Assembly: GCA_037176845.1 (NCBI GenBank)
Contig: JAYKXP010000133.1
Location: 62,001 to 126,000, forward strand
Reading direction: 5' to 3'
Source: Paramarasmius palmivorus
Taxonomy: Eukaryota; Basidiomycota; Agaricomycetes; Agaricales; Marasmiaceae
Length of the DNA stretch: 64,000 bases
The notes beneath the pieces were generated by a model. The model did no database searches and was not told where the DNA came from. It was given only the letters and a program-made list of their open reading frames with translations. Positions within the stretch are counted from its first letter, which is position 1. Every line of letters starts with the position of its first letter. Position numbers and translations under genes: made by a program. Of this stretch, positions 25,842-37,162 are shown one piece after another.

Positions 25842-27776
25842 TTATCCAATGTGTGCCATGAAATACGACCACTGTACGGATTGGTATGCGCTTGCGGGAA
25901 GATTGCGAAGCGCCATTAATGCAAGGACGATGAGAGTGATCCGGAAGATGACATATGCGATGGAGATACCAATAAACACCACGTGTACTACGCTGCGCCA
26001 TCCCGGGCTGTGTTGTGATAGAGGAAGGGAGTGGAAAAGTCCAAAGACAAGAGGAGTTGCTGTAATTGCGATTGATGATATACGCCAGAGCAATAGCTCT
26101 GTAGTTGTTGGAAATTGGAATACCCATGGGATACAGTGGATAGCTCCAAAAACAACACCCAATGCATAAACCAATAGGTAAAGGGTAGATGAATCCCCAC
26201 GGAATCCAGACGAGATTGTGGTAATCAGCTTCTCGTTGTCATCGTCCAGTAGTATGCATTCGGCCATTTGTCCGATCTGCATGATCTTCTGTACCATAAT
26301 AGGCAGCCTTTGGACTATCGCGAATGGGATGGCGACGATCAATAATGGTAGCAATATTGCCGACACTGCGAGGGAGACAGCGATGATTGGCGATGCAACT
26401 ATCAACATAGGCACTGATAACACTAGGCCCCCAACAATTCCTAGCACAATACAAAGTGCCATGAAGACAATTGCCAATAACACTTTGACAGCCACAAAAA
26501 CCACCTTCATGAACATTGACAAATATGTTGCGAATTTCATAATTCCAGTCCTCAAATAGGTGATTGCATACGAGACGAAGGTGGAGATCGATGAGGATAG
26601 ATGGCCGGAATGGAGTTTACTGTCAGATAGCATATTAGATCATGTTTTCCTAGAATGAAGCAAGCACACTGGTACCATTCATTATCCAAAATTGAGATTT
26701 CCGCGAATATAAATGTGTAAGGAATCAGCCCCAAATGCAGTGCGGACATAGATTGGAAGTTTTCGGCAAGAAGTTTAACAACTTCTTCTGACATCCTTGC
26801 TAATGGTGCCCAATAGTGTCGATTATATATCAGGAGGTGTTCCCAAAGACCCTTGGCTTCGTGGTTAGGACTCTGATAACTCTCTGGCTCCCTCTGAATA
26901 CGAATGGGGTATTGCACACGAAGCGGTTTGGACCACCATGCTAGATACGTGCAAAAATTGAGGACTGCAAAGGCAACTGTGATGATTTCGAGTTCTGTAA
27001 TTGCGAGACCTTGAGCCCAACGTGCTCCGACTTGAAGCAGAAACCAGATTGTCTGTAAGACAGCAATGACTTTAGTGATGATGTCGGCACGACTTCTGTC
27101 TTGAATTTCGTTCTTGGTGATTATGATATACCCCTCTTTAAGAAGGTATTTCAGGTCTGGTACACCGGAAGGATGACCCTGAGCAGTAGTAATTATTAAC
27201 ATAATCATGAGAGTGGGTGATCGTGATAAAATACCTGTTTGATAACACGAACCGGCTCTGTAGCTTCATGTTGTAACTCCCCCACGTCATCGTACGCGTG
27301 TTTGTAGCCAAGACGAACCCACGCATTCTTATGACGATAGCTAAATCCTCCCATGAGAAGGAAAAAGCCATGCGTGGTTTCCCAATCATAGTCTACAAGA
27401 TGAGATCCAGTTAAACCTGTGAAACTACCAAAATTAAACACCTACCCTTGAATTGTTTGCCAATTTCGTGGGCAGAGAATCTTTGTCTCATAGCCCATAA
27501 GATAATAAGTTCTGGTGCAAGGAAGGCAATAACCATTAGCATGATGTTATTCCAATGCACCGCACATGCGTGCTTCCAAGGGGTTGATGAAACTGTTGGT
27601 GACTGCGATTCGCTTTGTCCCGGCTCGGCCTCTTCTGAAAAATGTTTTGGAACATTTGGATGTATCGCAACCCAGGTACAGATGAATATGACTGAAGAAC
27701 AACCCCATACAACACTGGTGAGCGTTCTGCATCCGTTGATGTCGATACATCCTCCAGTATTAGTGTCAGAGAGCAT
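25842..27776 (-). CDS. Multi-pass membrane protein, fungal expanded family (copy iii)
   Basis: Four exons, 27446-27776, 27235-27392, 26676-27178 and 25842-26619, are all in phase with introns of 52-56 nt and give about 589 aa. Signatures: CRTLTSVVWGC, CTWVAIHPNVP, HGFFLLMGGF, ITKNEIQDRSRADIITKVIA, TELEIITVAFAVLNF, WWSKPLRVQYPIRI, then a long hydrophobic block at about residues 340-430 with many Val/Ile/Leu repeats, and the end LRNLPASAYQSVQW. It is about 90 residues longer than copies i and ii because of that central hydrophobic region. The ATG at 27776 lacks the signal-like N-terminal segment of the other copies; no in-frame ATG exists upstream before a stop, so the 5' end may be truncated or use another exon. 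Confidence 0.8.
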
Positions 27777-27779
27777 ATA

Positions 27780-29240
27780 GACGTCGAGAAGGTAGAATGA
27801 GATGTGCGAATAGAGGAGGAATAGACCGGCTGGAGACGACCCACAAAGGTTCTCTTATACACGCAAGATCCCATGCGCTGCACACGTTTCGCAGTTTAAT
27901 ACCAGTGTCCCCTTACCCCCGCCTCCTTTGCGTAGCACTGGGATGAAGAGAGCAAACCGCGCAAGCTGTCAAACGATCGCACGATCTGATGATCTGTCAG
28001 CACATAAACCGGACGTTTGTGCTAACAAACGGAGCTCAGTGAAGGCAGGATGAATGCTGATCATGATGCATGATGGTTCGTCGCAAGCGGAACTCCTTAA
28101 AGAGTACGGATATGATCTAGGTTTAATCATTATTTTCAGCTTGTTATGCTAACCTCCCCGCCACAAATATGTTATATTACCTGTGGTACGACACATGACA
28201 TGAATTGGGAAAACATCCAAGGTGTTTGATGAGAGCTACAAGATTCGCAATGTCAGTGCTACTAGTTCCTTAAATGCGAAAGTATGGAAAGGTAGTGGAT
28301 GAGAACAATACGTCAGACATAGGCACCAATCCAGTTTCAACTTTACAAGCACCTGCCATCAACACGGAAATAATGATCCGATTCGTGTCATGTTGTAGCT
28401 TGCGCAGCCAGTACGAGGCCCGAGAAAGATGTATGAAGGAACTTGGATCCAGCATAGTACACCACACAAGATGGATTTCGGAGATTCAATCGTCGACTGA
28501 GCCGATTTTGTCCGCGTTTCATGAGGGCATCCCATCAGTCTCGCTCGTGCCCATCGTGACTTTATGGGTTGATTCCTTTGGTTCTCTTCCAATAATATGG
28601 TCTACAAATGTGGTCCACCTGGTAGTATACCACCTACTTGGTTTAACACAAGCACACCGCATCTCTCTTCCAACAACTCTATTCACTTGAATCGTTTTCT
28701 TTTCTCGAGTCTTACACCTATTCGTTGGCTTAGTATACGTAATCGAGCTCCCCATTTCATTCCCACTACCCCAATTACTATGGCTGATTGAGTAGACGGC
28801 TATTGGAATGTTGTTGCTAGGGTTGAAAATAAGAATAGCCAGATGCAAATGGTGATGAGTGGAGCAAGCATCCGTTGTAGGTGTGGTGTAGTGCTCTTTG
28901 GAGCAGGGGAGTGGTCCATTAGAATTGCAGGGTCCTTGCGGAGAGCTCGTGGTCAACTCATGACAGATTCGTGATCGCTCCAACAGCCTCCAGCCTCGGG
29001 TCGTCGTTTCCCACAATGTCAGCGCCTCCCTTCACACCATGAGAATGTCGAACCGGTATTTGATCACACTCATCCAGTACGAGCTGTAGGTGCTTTGAAT
29101 ACAATTATCGATATCATAACTTTTAGGATCATACCGTACATCTTGATTCTGAATGGCGTTGGGGCGCTACTTTTAATATAGAGAAAGCACGCAAAACCAT
29201 ACCATGCCCCAACGACATGGACATCTTCTGGATTATCCAT
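27780..29240. other. Gene-poor stretch
   Basis: Open frames at 28274-28690 and 28519-29016 overlap on opposite strands and are compositionally biased. No motif was recognised, and no exon chain could be built. Confidence 0.35.
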
Positions 29241-29244
29241 ATTG

Positions 29245-29515
29245 AAGCTATCGTATATCCAGGGCTTCAGGAAAGCCTTAGACCAGTGGTACCTATTCTT
29301 TAACATATTCGAGAACTTTGTGCCGCCGGGTCATGGTATGTATTTCAGTGGCTTGTCGACCGACACATACTAATAGAAATACCTCAAAGCTATACAGATT
29401 CAAGGTGATCTGATGCGAACCTGAAAGCTACGTTATCGATCCAAAAACCGTCATATTCAAAGCAACCCCAAATCATGTCGTTGTGTTGCTAAACTGACAA
29501 GCGACGCTCATCTCT
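29245..29515 (+). repeat. Dispersed relic, partner of 19693-19960
   Basis: See 19693-19960: the same ordered blocks, including AAGCTATCGTATATCCAGG and the terminal TGACAAGCGACGCTCAT. No CAP fragment follows here, unlike the partner. Confidence 0.45.
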
Positions 29516-30300
29516 GGCGCTGGAATTTGGCTTCTTGAGGTGATCATTACATGTGCGAGTTCTAAGCAATATGTGGTCTTGTGAACATGCATATATTACG
29601 GTCGTAATTCATTAGTTTTGTGGTAATATATCCTGAAAACGGACAGAGAAGGATTGTCACCATGCGGCCTGCCTCCCACGGAAGTCAGTCGATTCTCGTG
29701 CATCACCGCGTCCTGAACATGGATGATATCTCCCACAGAATACATCAATTAACGATCCTGTTTCAGAGCGTAGAGGTCTCATGATCTATCACTCGAGATA
29801 GTAGCCGGTCATGATCAAATGTGACGAAAGCGTAATTGGTGCCACTTTCCTCACAGGGGAAGGACCAAACTTTCTGCTCGGTATATATCCCTCAAATCCA
29901 TTGAAAGAAGTAGTGAGACATCAACTGATGACCCATATTATCGTGCGATACACCCGATACGGTCTATCGGTACGCCTATACGTCGAGCGTATATTTTGGT
30001 ACTTCCCGTGTGCCTGCATCTCTAAGCCATAATCACGCATGTGTTAATATCTGGATGTCTGGATATTGTCATGGAACTCGCGCCGCTTTTTGGTGAACTT
30101 GTTAATCTCTATTGACTCAAGGGTCCAACAGGACGGGTCACGATTTACGGCTAGCGGCCAATCACCAACATCTACTTCTCCCGCTAGTACAGCTATCACC
30201 TTACGGCACTCATCAACAAACAAACAAGGCTAAATCGCGCACCGTGGAAAGTACACACATGATCTCTGGGGATCGACAATCCTTTCCCGCTGTTTGACCT
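29516..30300. other. Intergenic upstream of copy A2
   Basis: No gene recognised. The region presumably contains the A2 promoter. Confidence 0.4.
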
Positions 30301-30305
30301 CTAAG

Positions 30306-31911
30306 ATGGCCTATGCCTCCAATAGCCAATTCCCTCGGAGAATAGTCATCGATGACACCGATCCTCGAGTGGAGTACGAAACTGGGACTTGGTCGCTAGA
30401 CGATGCCGGAACTTTCGATGACCTCAGTTCATTTGGAGCTGCCTTTAAGCATACAATGCATGGGACCAATGAGGATACCGCGAGTTTTAGTTTCATGTTC
30501 CAGGGTGCGTTTTGAGTTCTTTGCCTTGGGCTTTTTCCTGAATATTGAACCACAGGTGAATACGTCTCGGTATGGGGCGCCACAAAGTTCAACCAATCGA
30601 CGCCAACGATGACCTCACCAAACTTGCTCAATGGCGTTGCCAGGTTGATGGTTCGCCTATACAACGCATCAATTACCTCACACCTATTAACCGCATCACG
30701 AACAACCTTCTCTGTGAGGGTGGCGGTCTCTCTCCAGACACACCCCATGTTCTCACTCTCAACGTATCCATCCAAAATCCTGAGACACAGATGTTCTGGT
30801 TGGACAAGATCGAGTACACGCCAGGGACGAACGTGAACGTAGCCGGGGAGGTCATGAAATTCGACTCTAGCGATGTAAATGTCAGATACGATAACAACTC
30901 TGGAAGCTGGATACCAGATACAGGTTCGAGCTCGAGTGGGCCGCTATTCAATCAAACAATCACAACAGGAGCGAGTATGTCTTTGAGATTCAATGGTGCG
31001 TCTCGGAGACCTCTCCCGCTTTCGTCGCACTCACTTTACATGTAGGAACGAATGTATCATTATATGGATTCAACGAAGGTGACTCGAGTGCACGTGTAGC
31101 CAGTACCGGGCGCTATCATATCGATGGTTCTCACGAAAACAACTTTGTAAACCCAGGCAGCAGACCACCGCCAGCTAATATTTCAGGTGGAATTGATTAC
31201 TACAACGAACTCCTATTCACTAGTTCGGACTTGGATCCAGGAACTCACGATTTGACGGTGACATTTACTGGTGTGAAGACGGGGAACGAATCGATACAGT
31301 GGCTCGCAATCGACTACTTCTACGTTACTGCGAGCGCAGGAACTGGTGCTGATGGTGGACAATCTGGATCCGCATCAGGTGGTTCCAAATCAGGTGGACA
31401 ATCTGGACCCACACAAGCTGGTTCCAAATCAGGCAAAGCACCAGTAGGGGCGATTGTTGGTGGTGTAGTTGGTGGTGTAGCACTCCTTGTCCTTCTTGGA
31501 CTCGGCGTCTTCTTCTTTCTCAAACAACGAAAAAGGAGCAGAGATGCCGCATTAACAGCAGGCTCAGGAGGATATTTTGACGCTCAACCCGGGCCATCTT
31601 CTTCGTGGGGTGGTGTCAATGGAGTATCTCCTTATCCGTATGCAACGCTGTCAGTATACGATCAGAGCTCGCCTGGGAAGACTGTAGTGTCTACCTATGA
31701 CCCATATCACGATGATGTGGGTGCTGCTTCGACGAGTTCAGGAAATCGAACTTCTGCTCGAGCGCCAGAGTCGAACCTGAGGGATATGAAGGATGCACAG
31801 AGAGCTGCGGTCAGGGAGGACGTTTTAGAAAGGAGACATCATGACAGTGGTATACGGTATCCTCAGACGCAACGTGTGGTTGATGTTCCTCCGGATTACA
31901 CGCCGCAATAA
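30306..31911 (+). pseudogene. Beta-sandwich single-pass membrane protein with one frameshift (copy A2)
   Basis: Exons 30306-30504, 30556-30995 and 31046-31911 correspond to the three exons of copies B and C. Exon 2 is 440 nt, against 450 nt in copy B. Compared with copy A1 it lacks 10 nt just after the VWGA codons (about 30585-30600), which shifts the frame. Everything else is intact: DDTDPRVEY and DSSDVNVRY modules, an extracellular Ser/Gly spacer (QSGSASGGSKSGGQSG), TM helix (GAIVGGVVGGVALLVLLGLG), basic KQRKRSRD, SPYPYATLSVYD, and the tail VDVPPDYTPQ. It could be a very young pseudogene or be rescued by alternative splicing. Homology with A1 continues about 75 nt past the stop. Confidence 0.8.
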
Positions 31912-32020
31912 TTCTTTTATTCATACCGAAGATATGTTTCAATGAACTTTGTGTAGTTACTTCAGATTCACTAGTGACGTCTATACATGATATCATCAAT
32001 GGAAAGCACCTAGTTCGATA

Positions 32021-33452
32021 TTATGCTTCAACTGTGTAGTCTGGAGGTGGTTCTACCATGTAGTTCTGGAAAGCTGGTATGTCCCCACTTCTCCCCTTCG
32101 TCGTGAACAACGTAAAAACCGGAAGGTGTGGCAACATATCCGAGGACCTCGGATCGAAGATCGACGGCATGACATATGGATAGGGAGAAATTCCTGATGA
32201 TTTTCTAGTGAAGATTGGAATGTCCGTATCTGCTTTGGAGCCTTTCTTCCTTTTCCTGAACTTAATGAAGACGAAAAACAGCAGACCAAGTAACGTTATA
32301 CCGCCCACTGCGCTGCCCACAATCGCGCCTATAGGGGCCTTTACTGGTGCCCCATTTGGACCTGGTTCAGGCTTGAAGCTACCGCCTTGGTTCTCCACAC
32401 TATTGGTCAAATCAATAGATCCCTCGCTGGCTGTGACATAAAAGTAGTCGACAGTCAATCCATGGTACCTCTCCGACGTTGGGCCAGCGAACGTGATTGT
32501 TAAATTATGTGTCCCCGGCTCCAGATCCGGACTCTGGAATAGGAACTCGTTGTAATAGTCGACACCTATCGAGCTATTGGACGGCAAGGATCTGTTGCCA
32601 CGTATAGCGAATGGAGTATCATGGACGTTGTCGATGGAATACAAAGCATTTGTAACCAATTTTTGACCACTATCTCCTTCGTTGAAGCCGTAGAGTGATA
32701 CACTTGTTCCTAGCCAAGAAGGATTGTTCACGGGGACGATTGTGTACTATATGATTAACCACACACCATTAAATGTGAAGAACACACTAGCACCGATAGT
32801 TTTGGTATAATTGAAAAGTATGCCATTTCCGAGATTTGGAAACCAATTCCTAGTATTGTCGTATCGAATGTTTTGATCGCTCGAGTCAACTTTGATCACT
32901 TTGCCAGTGACATTGACATTCGGTGCTGGAGCGTACTCAACTTTATCCAACCAGAATGTCTGGGTGTCAGGGTCATCGATGAGCGCGGTTAGAGTAAGGG
33001 TGTGGGGAGAGGATGTAGAAAGTCCCCTTGTCTCGCAGAGTATGTTGTTGGTGAGCCGGTCGATCTCTGTCAAGTAGTCGATGGAAGGAATGGAGGAGCC
33101 ATCAATTTGACATTGCCACCTGGGTAATGTCACAACTTTGTCGGCATCACCCTGTCCCGTCTTGCGGGTATCTTTGGCACCCCAGACTGATACAAAGTCC
33201 CCTGTAATAACATGTGTGAACAAGGAAACAAAGGTGATAACAAACTCGAGAAATACCTTCGAACGTGAAGCTGAAACTTGTGTTATTTTGGTTGGTACCG
33301 TGCATGGTATGATTGTATGTCGGTCCATTACAGCTCAGGTTATCGAGGAGACTAGTATCGTCCGAGAGCCAAGACCCTGCGTATTCAACACGAGGGTCAG
33401 TGTCGTCGACAACTATCCGCCGGGGAAATTTGTCGCTGTTCGGATAGCTCAT
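32021..33452 (-). CDS. Single-pass membrane protein with two beta-sandwich repeats and a PPxY tail (copy C, intact)
   Basis: Three exons, 33257-33452, 32767-33201 and 32021-32709, are in phase and give about 439 aa. The same architecture as copy B is seen: PRRIVVDDTDPRVEYAGSW opens module 1, VDSSDQNIRYDN opens module 2, and YGFNEGDSG plus VDYFYVTASEG end the ectodomain. A TM helix (GAIVGSAVGGITLLGLLFFV), KFRKRKKGSK, SPYPYVMPSIFDPRSS and the C-terminus PPPDYTVEA follow. It is closer to B than to A1/A2 and lies tail-to-tail with A2, only about 110 nt from A2's stop. Function unknown. Confidence 0.85.
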
Positions 33453-33929
33453 TGCAGAGCGAAGAAGACTCAGTTTCTTTTAAACATGATGAACAGGCAC
33501 TGATGGTAATCATCATTTGAAACATTCTGTCATTACACATCGAAGGGCGATGTTAGATGCAAGCTGTCATGGAACGTCTAGCCAGCGAAAGTCGTCGAGG
33601 AGAAATTTCCACCTACATGAAAATACGCCTCGGATAGTAGAAGCTGTCTTGTGAAATCCTGTAGGTGGAGATACTAGAATAATTTTCTGATTAATATCGC
33701 AGAAAATGCCCATGGATTCACCGCGTTCAAATTTGATCGCCGAAATATTAGATGTATTATGTCGGTTAAAGCAGATGGATTGGAATGAAGCCATGATCAT
33801 CTACCACAGGCCGAATAACGGTTGTGCGGCGAACGTGCAGAAAGTGGGAGAAATTAGTCCATCAGAGGGCATCGACAGGATGGATTGCTTCTGCCACATC
33901 AGATACATCAATGATAACCGACTCGATGG

Positions 33930-34030
33930 CGATACCTGCCAAAAGCCTGTCACTAACCACTGATTCTGAATCGAAAACCGTCGAACCAGTAGCCATAGGT
34001 AGCAGGGTGACCTGGTCAGCACAGCTCCAC
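33930..34030 (-). pseudogene. Remnant of the F-box gene's last exon
   Basis: The minus-strand frame reads TYGYWFDGFRFRISG then stop, matching STYGWYWFDGFRLQERIESM of the F-box gene's last exon at 16158-16331. It sits about 0.5 kb beyond the 5' end of copy C, as the F-box gene's last exon does beyond copy B. The rest of the F-box gene is missing. Confidence 0.65.
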
Positions 34031-34059
34031 ACTGTACGAAACATGCCCCAATCAACTCG

Positions 34060-35012
34060 ACATGTTTGTAAAGCACCACTGTCGGATCCCGTGATTTTGA
34101 TCTACAAGAATATCCATCGAGCCTGCGACGATTTCAGAGAGCATATACGTACAGGTTATCCATGATTTAGGCCGAAGAGAAATTTATGCATCAACGCAGG
34201 CAAGTCAAACGCAAGTCGTGGTGGTGTGAAAAGAAGAAGGGAGGTCGTGGGAAGAGAACCAATGGGGTTGATCTCTAATCACGATGACGGCTGCTTCCCT
34301 ACGACCTACGTCCCCTCAAACGCCACGGCACGTCGTTCAAACCATTGTTCATCTTGAAATTGGGTTGGTTCCCCTGGACACAACGAGCCTTTAACAGGGA
34401 CAGTCTCGAGGAAGCAGGGAGCAGCAAAACAGAGCAGGCGACGCGGAAACAGGTGTGCTGATACGTCTTTTGAATCTTTTCGTCCTCATGGAAAACCGAT
34501 CACAATGCAAAGTTTCGTTTATTCACCCATGTACGGCCTTGAAGATTATTATTTAACACTACCTCAACTTTAATCACACGCTTGCGATTTAGTAACAGAC
34601 CATAGATCCATAGAATAGCGAGTACCGTATCCTGACATCGGGGACTCGGGAAGACAGTGATTCGTGTTTGGTTGGTAGTCTTTCATTTTTCTGTAACTCA
34701 AATTTGGCAGCAGAGTGGAATATAGATGTGCAAGCTGCCAATGATCTGTATTAGGCACTTTTGCATCATGGAAGCTTTCATGTCGCGATTTAGGTCATTC
34801 GCCACAGCTTACTCGTAGCTAACTGAGACTTGGTGATATAACCGTCTCACGACTTCTCTACTACGCTTCATACTGGTAGAACCAATTGAATGCTGCTTAG
34901 GAAACCTTACCATACTGGTAAATGTCACTGTTCGACATGAGGATAGTTTTCGATGACTTGACGCCGTTCTCGCTGATGACATTACTCAGATGCAAAAGCC
35001 CAGCAAACTACA
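34060..35012. other. Intergenic before the tRNA cluster
   Basis: No gene or repeat recognised. Confidence 0.4.
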
Positions 35013-35015
35013 CGC

Positions 35016-35112
35016 GGGGGTATAGCTCAGCTGGGAGAGCAGCAGACTGAGGTATGTAATCATGTTGGGGTTTCATTCTGAAAGGTCCCGCATTCGATCC
35101 GCGGTACCCCCA
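35016..35112 (+). pseudogene. tRNA-Phe pseudogene with anticodon changed to GAG
   Basis: The copy aligns end to end to the intact tRNA-Phe genes nearby, with a 23-nt intron. The anticodon position reads GAG instead of GAA, one extra A sits before the variable loop (CTGAAAGG), and the T stem has a G-to-A mismatch (CCGCA/CGCGG). A GAG anticodon would be Leu, but the body lacks the long variable arm of tRNA-Leu. It is best read as a decaying tRNA-Phe copy. Confidence 0.75.
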
Positions 35113-35149
35113 TACGAAGATGCGGTCCTTCTTTTGCCCGTCTCATTGG

Positions 35150-35176
35150 GAGAGATGGGAGAGGTGGGAGAGATGG
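35150..35176 (+). repeat. Short GGGAGA-type tandem repeat
   Basis: Three imperfect units of GGGAGA(T/G)(G)G follow the tRNA pseudogene. Confidence 0.5.
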
Positions 35177-35280
35177 GCATAGTGTGCTCGACTTTCTTCA
35201 GTTTAGCGCCTACTGGTGACTCTGGATAACCTCAAAAGCATCCAAGAGCTGCGGAGCCAGTTGTATCTCTCGATATACGC

Positions 35281-35311
35281 GTATCTCGTCTGGGAGAGCA
35301 GCAGACTGAGG
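35281..35311 (+). pseudogene. 5'-half tRNA-Phe fragment
   Basis: The sequence CTGGGAGAGCAGCAGACTGA and flanks match the D arm through anticodon loop of the pseudogene at 35016, including its GAG variant. Similarity stops exactly near the exon/intron boundary, and no 3' half follows. Confidence 0.6.
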
Positions 35312-35937
35312 TTTAAATGTTCCGAGTCCATTATAGGGTCCATTCCAACATCTCCCATTATCATTCACTACTTTTGGACACATATAGGTACACACAAAGC
35401 CGCAACTTGAAAATCCAAGTTGCGTTAGGTTATATATAGTCTTCCTTTTCCATTCTATCGTGTACATATCACACAGCAACCTAATACTATTCTCTGACAA
35501 TGCTCTCGAGTTCACAATGGCATCATGATTTTCCTCAAAGCAACCCGGACATAGGCTTCGCGTTTATTGATTCGTTGCAAGGTCGAAGTAGAAATAACGC
35601 CACACGCCACAGTATGACCGAAGCTCGATAAAATTAAATACTACTTCATCGAAACTTGACCCAACCATCCACCAGCTCAAATACCTTTAACGTCCAGGTG
35701 GCTTCAAGCCGATAACACTGTTGCAAGCTAACCAGGACGTCGATGTCATATCGCTATCCCATCCTGCGGAGCATGTAACTTGGAAAGAGATTTAGCCCGA
35801 ACGTGGGTTCCCCGCTTTGGAGATTCTTGATTGATTCCATTGCTAAAAATGACTTTACGATGATAACCTTACATTGGTGTCAGGATAGCCGATACCTCGA
35901 TCGGGCTATAGGTACATCAAACTAAAGCGGAATCATC

Positions 35938-36033
35938 GGGGGTATAGCTCAGCTGGGAGAGCAGCAGACTGAAGCAGCTGATCCTCTCGCGATTCTATTC
36001 TGAAGGTCCCGCGTTCGATCCGCGGTACCCCCA
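35938..36033 (+). tRNA. tRNA-Phe(GAA) with 23-nt intron
   Basis: Acceptor GGGGGTA pairs with TACCCCC; D stem GCTC/GAGC; anticodon loop CTGAAG with GAA at 34-36; intron after position 37; T arm CCGCG-TTCGATC-CGCGG; discriminator A. The mature length is 73 nt. A T7 Pol III terminator lies at about 36059-36065. The anticodon-stem closing pair (27-43) is a G-A mismatch in all intact copies. Confidence 0.9.
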
Positions 36034-36281
36034 AAACAACCTCCTCTTCTGTACTAGGTTTTTTTACGCCTGTCGCCAAAGATATTCTCTTCTCCCTTAA
36101 TATGAATCTTCCATTCCATATATCATTTTATCTCAGAGACGTTCTATCCAGCAAAGCAACCCCAAATCACGAATATGGATGAAGCCACAGGATGATGAGA
36201 GATGGGAGATGTACCCGGTTTTTTGACACAGGAAATTTAGGGACAAGCTGTACTCATATGATGCGACGACAGCTTCGCATG

Positions 36282-36366
36282 TGGGAGTGTAGCTCACCTG
36301 GAAGAGCCGTACTATAAGTCCAAGTCTCATATTTGAAGGCCCCTCGCTCAATCCACTGTACCCCCA
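36282..36366 (+). pseudogene. Degenerate tRNA-Phe pseudogene
   Basis: It keeps GTAGCTCA and TGAAGG...GTACCCCCA blocks, but D, anticodon and T arms are mutated: the anticodon-loop region reads CTATAAG and the T loop CTCAATC. Confidence 0.65.
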
Positions 36367-36691
36367 GATTTGTAGGATCTGTTGTATTTGCTTTTGCATT
36401 GCGCTTTACGTGCCCAAGGGCCAAAGCTGGATGTTATTTTTCGATCCAAGTCTTACATTCAAGTTCAACACGGCTTACGAGCACTTGTAGTAAGTATATT
36501 ATCCCATTCTCATGCTTTTACATTCCATCTCGCAACAATGCGAAGGATGTGACGTACCTGGTTTTTCGACGCATGATCAGAATGGGCCCCAACTGCCGAA
36601 GTTGCGGGCCTGGTTTATGCTAATACGGTGTGCAGTGAGCGTTGATTAGCAATTGGACGCAGGAAACGTTGTGCTCATATAAAGCGCATAC

Positions 36692-36760
36692 GGGGGTATA
36701 GCTCAGCTGTCAGAGCACCAAAAGTCCGATATTCGCAGCGTTCAATCCGCGGTACCCCCA
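36692..36760 (+). pseudogene. Degenerate, shortened tRNA-Phe pseudogene
   Basis: GGGGGTATAGCTCAGCTG and the 3' end CCGCGGTACCCCCA are intact. The anticodon arm and intron are deleted or scrambled (about 69 nt in total), leaving no CTGAAG loop. Confidence 0.7.
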
Positions 36761-36960
36761 ATATCTAGTACTGGACGAGTAGCTTTTGTTTTTCGTCCTG
36801 GGCCTAAGCGCTAAGCCTACAATCTCTTCAACATCGTACATGATCAGAGTTCCCTTCGTGCGCAATAAACTGACTTGAAACGTTCAGATCCACTTGCTAC
36901 GCGTGAAACCAATTATCATCACATATCATTTGTATTTCGTCGCCGATTCTCACTCAGAAC

Positions 36961-37044
36961 GGGGGTATAGCTCAGCTGGAAGAGTAACATCTGCCTCTCG
37001 AAGCTCGCTTCTGGACGTCCCGCGCTCGAACCGCGAGACCCCCG
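36961..37044 (+). pseudogene. Degenerate tRNA-Phe pseudogene
   Basis: The 5' part GGGGGTATAGCTCAGCTGGA is intact, but the D stem partner is GAGT, the anticodon arm is unrecognisable, and the T loop is CTCGAAC. A long T-rich stretch follows at 37064-37088. Confidence 0.65.
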
Positions 37045-37162
37045 ATGAACAATAGTAAGACCAAGTTTTTACTTTTTTTCTTTTTACTTTCAGAATATAA
37101 CCCTCTACGTAGGTTCTCTTTTTCTCAACAGCCACCACCGGCGTCAGACTACTATAAAGCAT

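Noticed and set aside
28274..29016. Overlapping open frames on both strands suggesting a gene
   Set aside because: They have biased composition, no motif, no exon partners and mutually exclusive strands.
35016..35112. Functional tRNA-Leu(GAG)
   Set aside because: The body is tRNA-Phe with a point change, a T-stem mismatch and an extra base, and it has no long variable arm.
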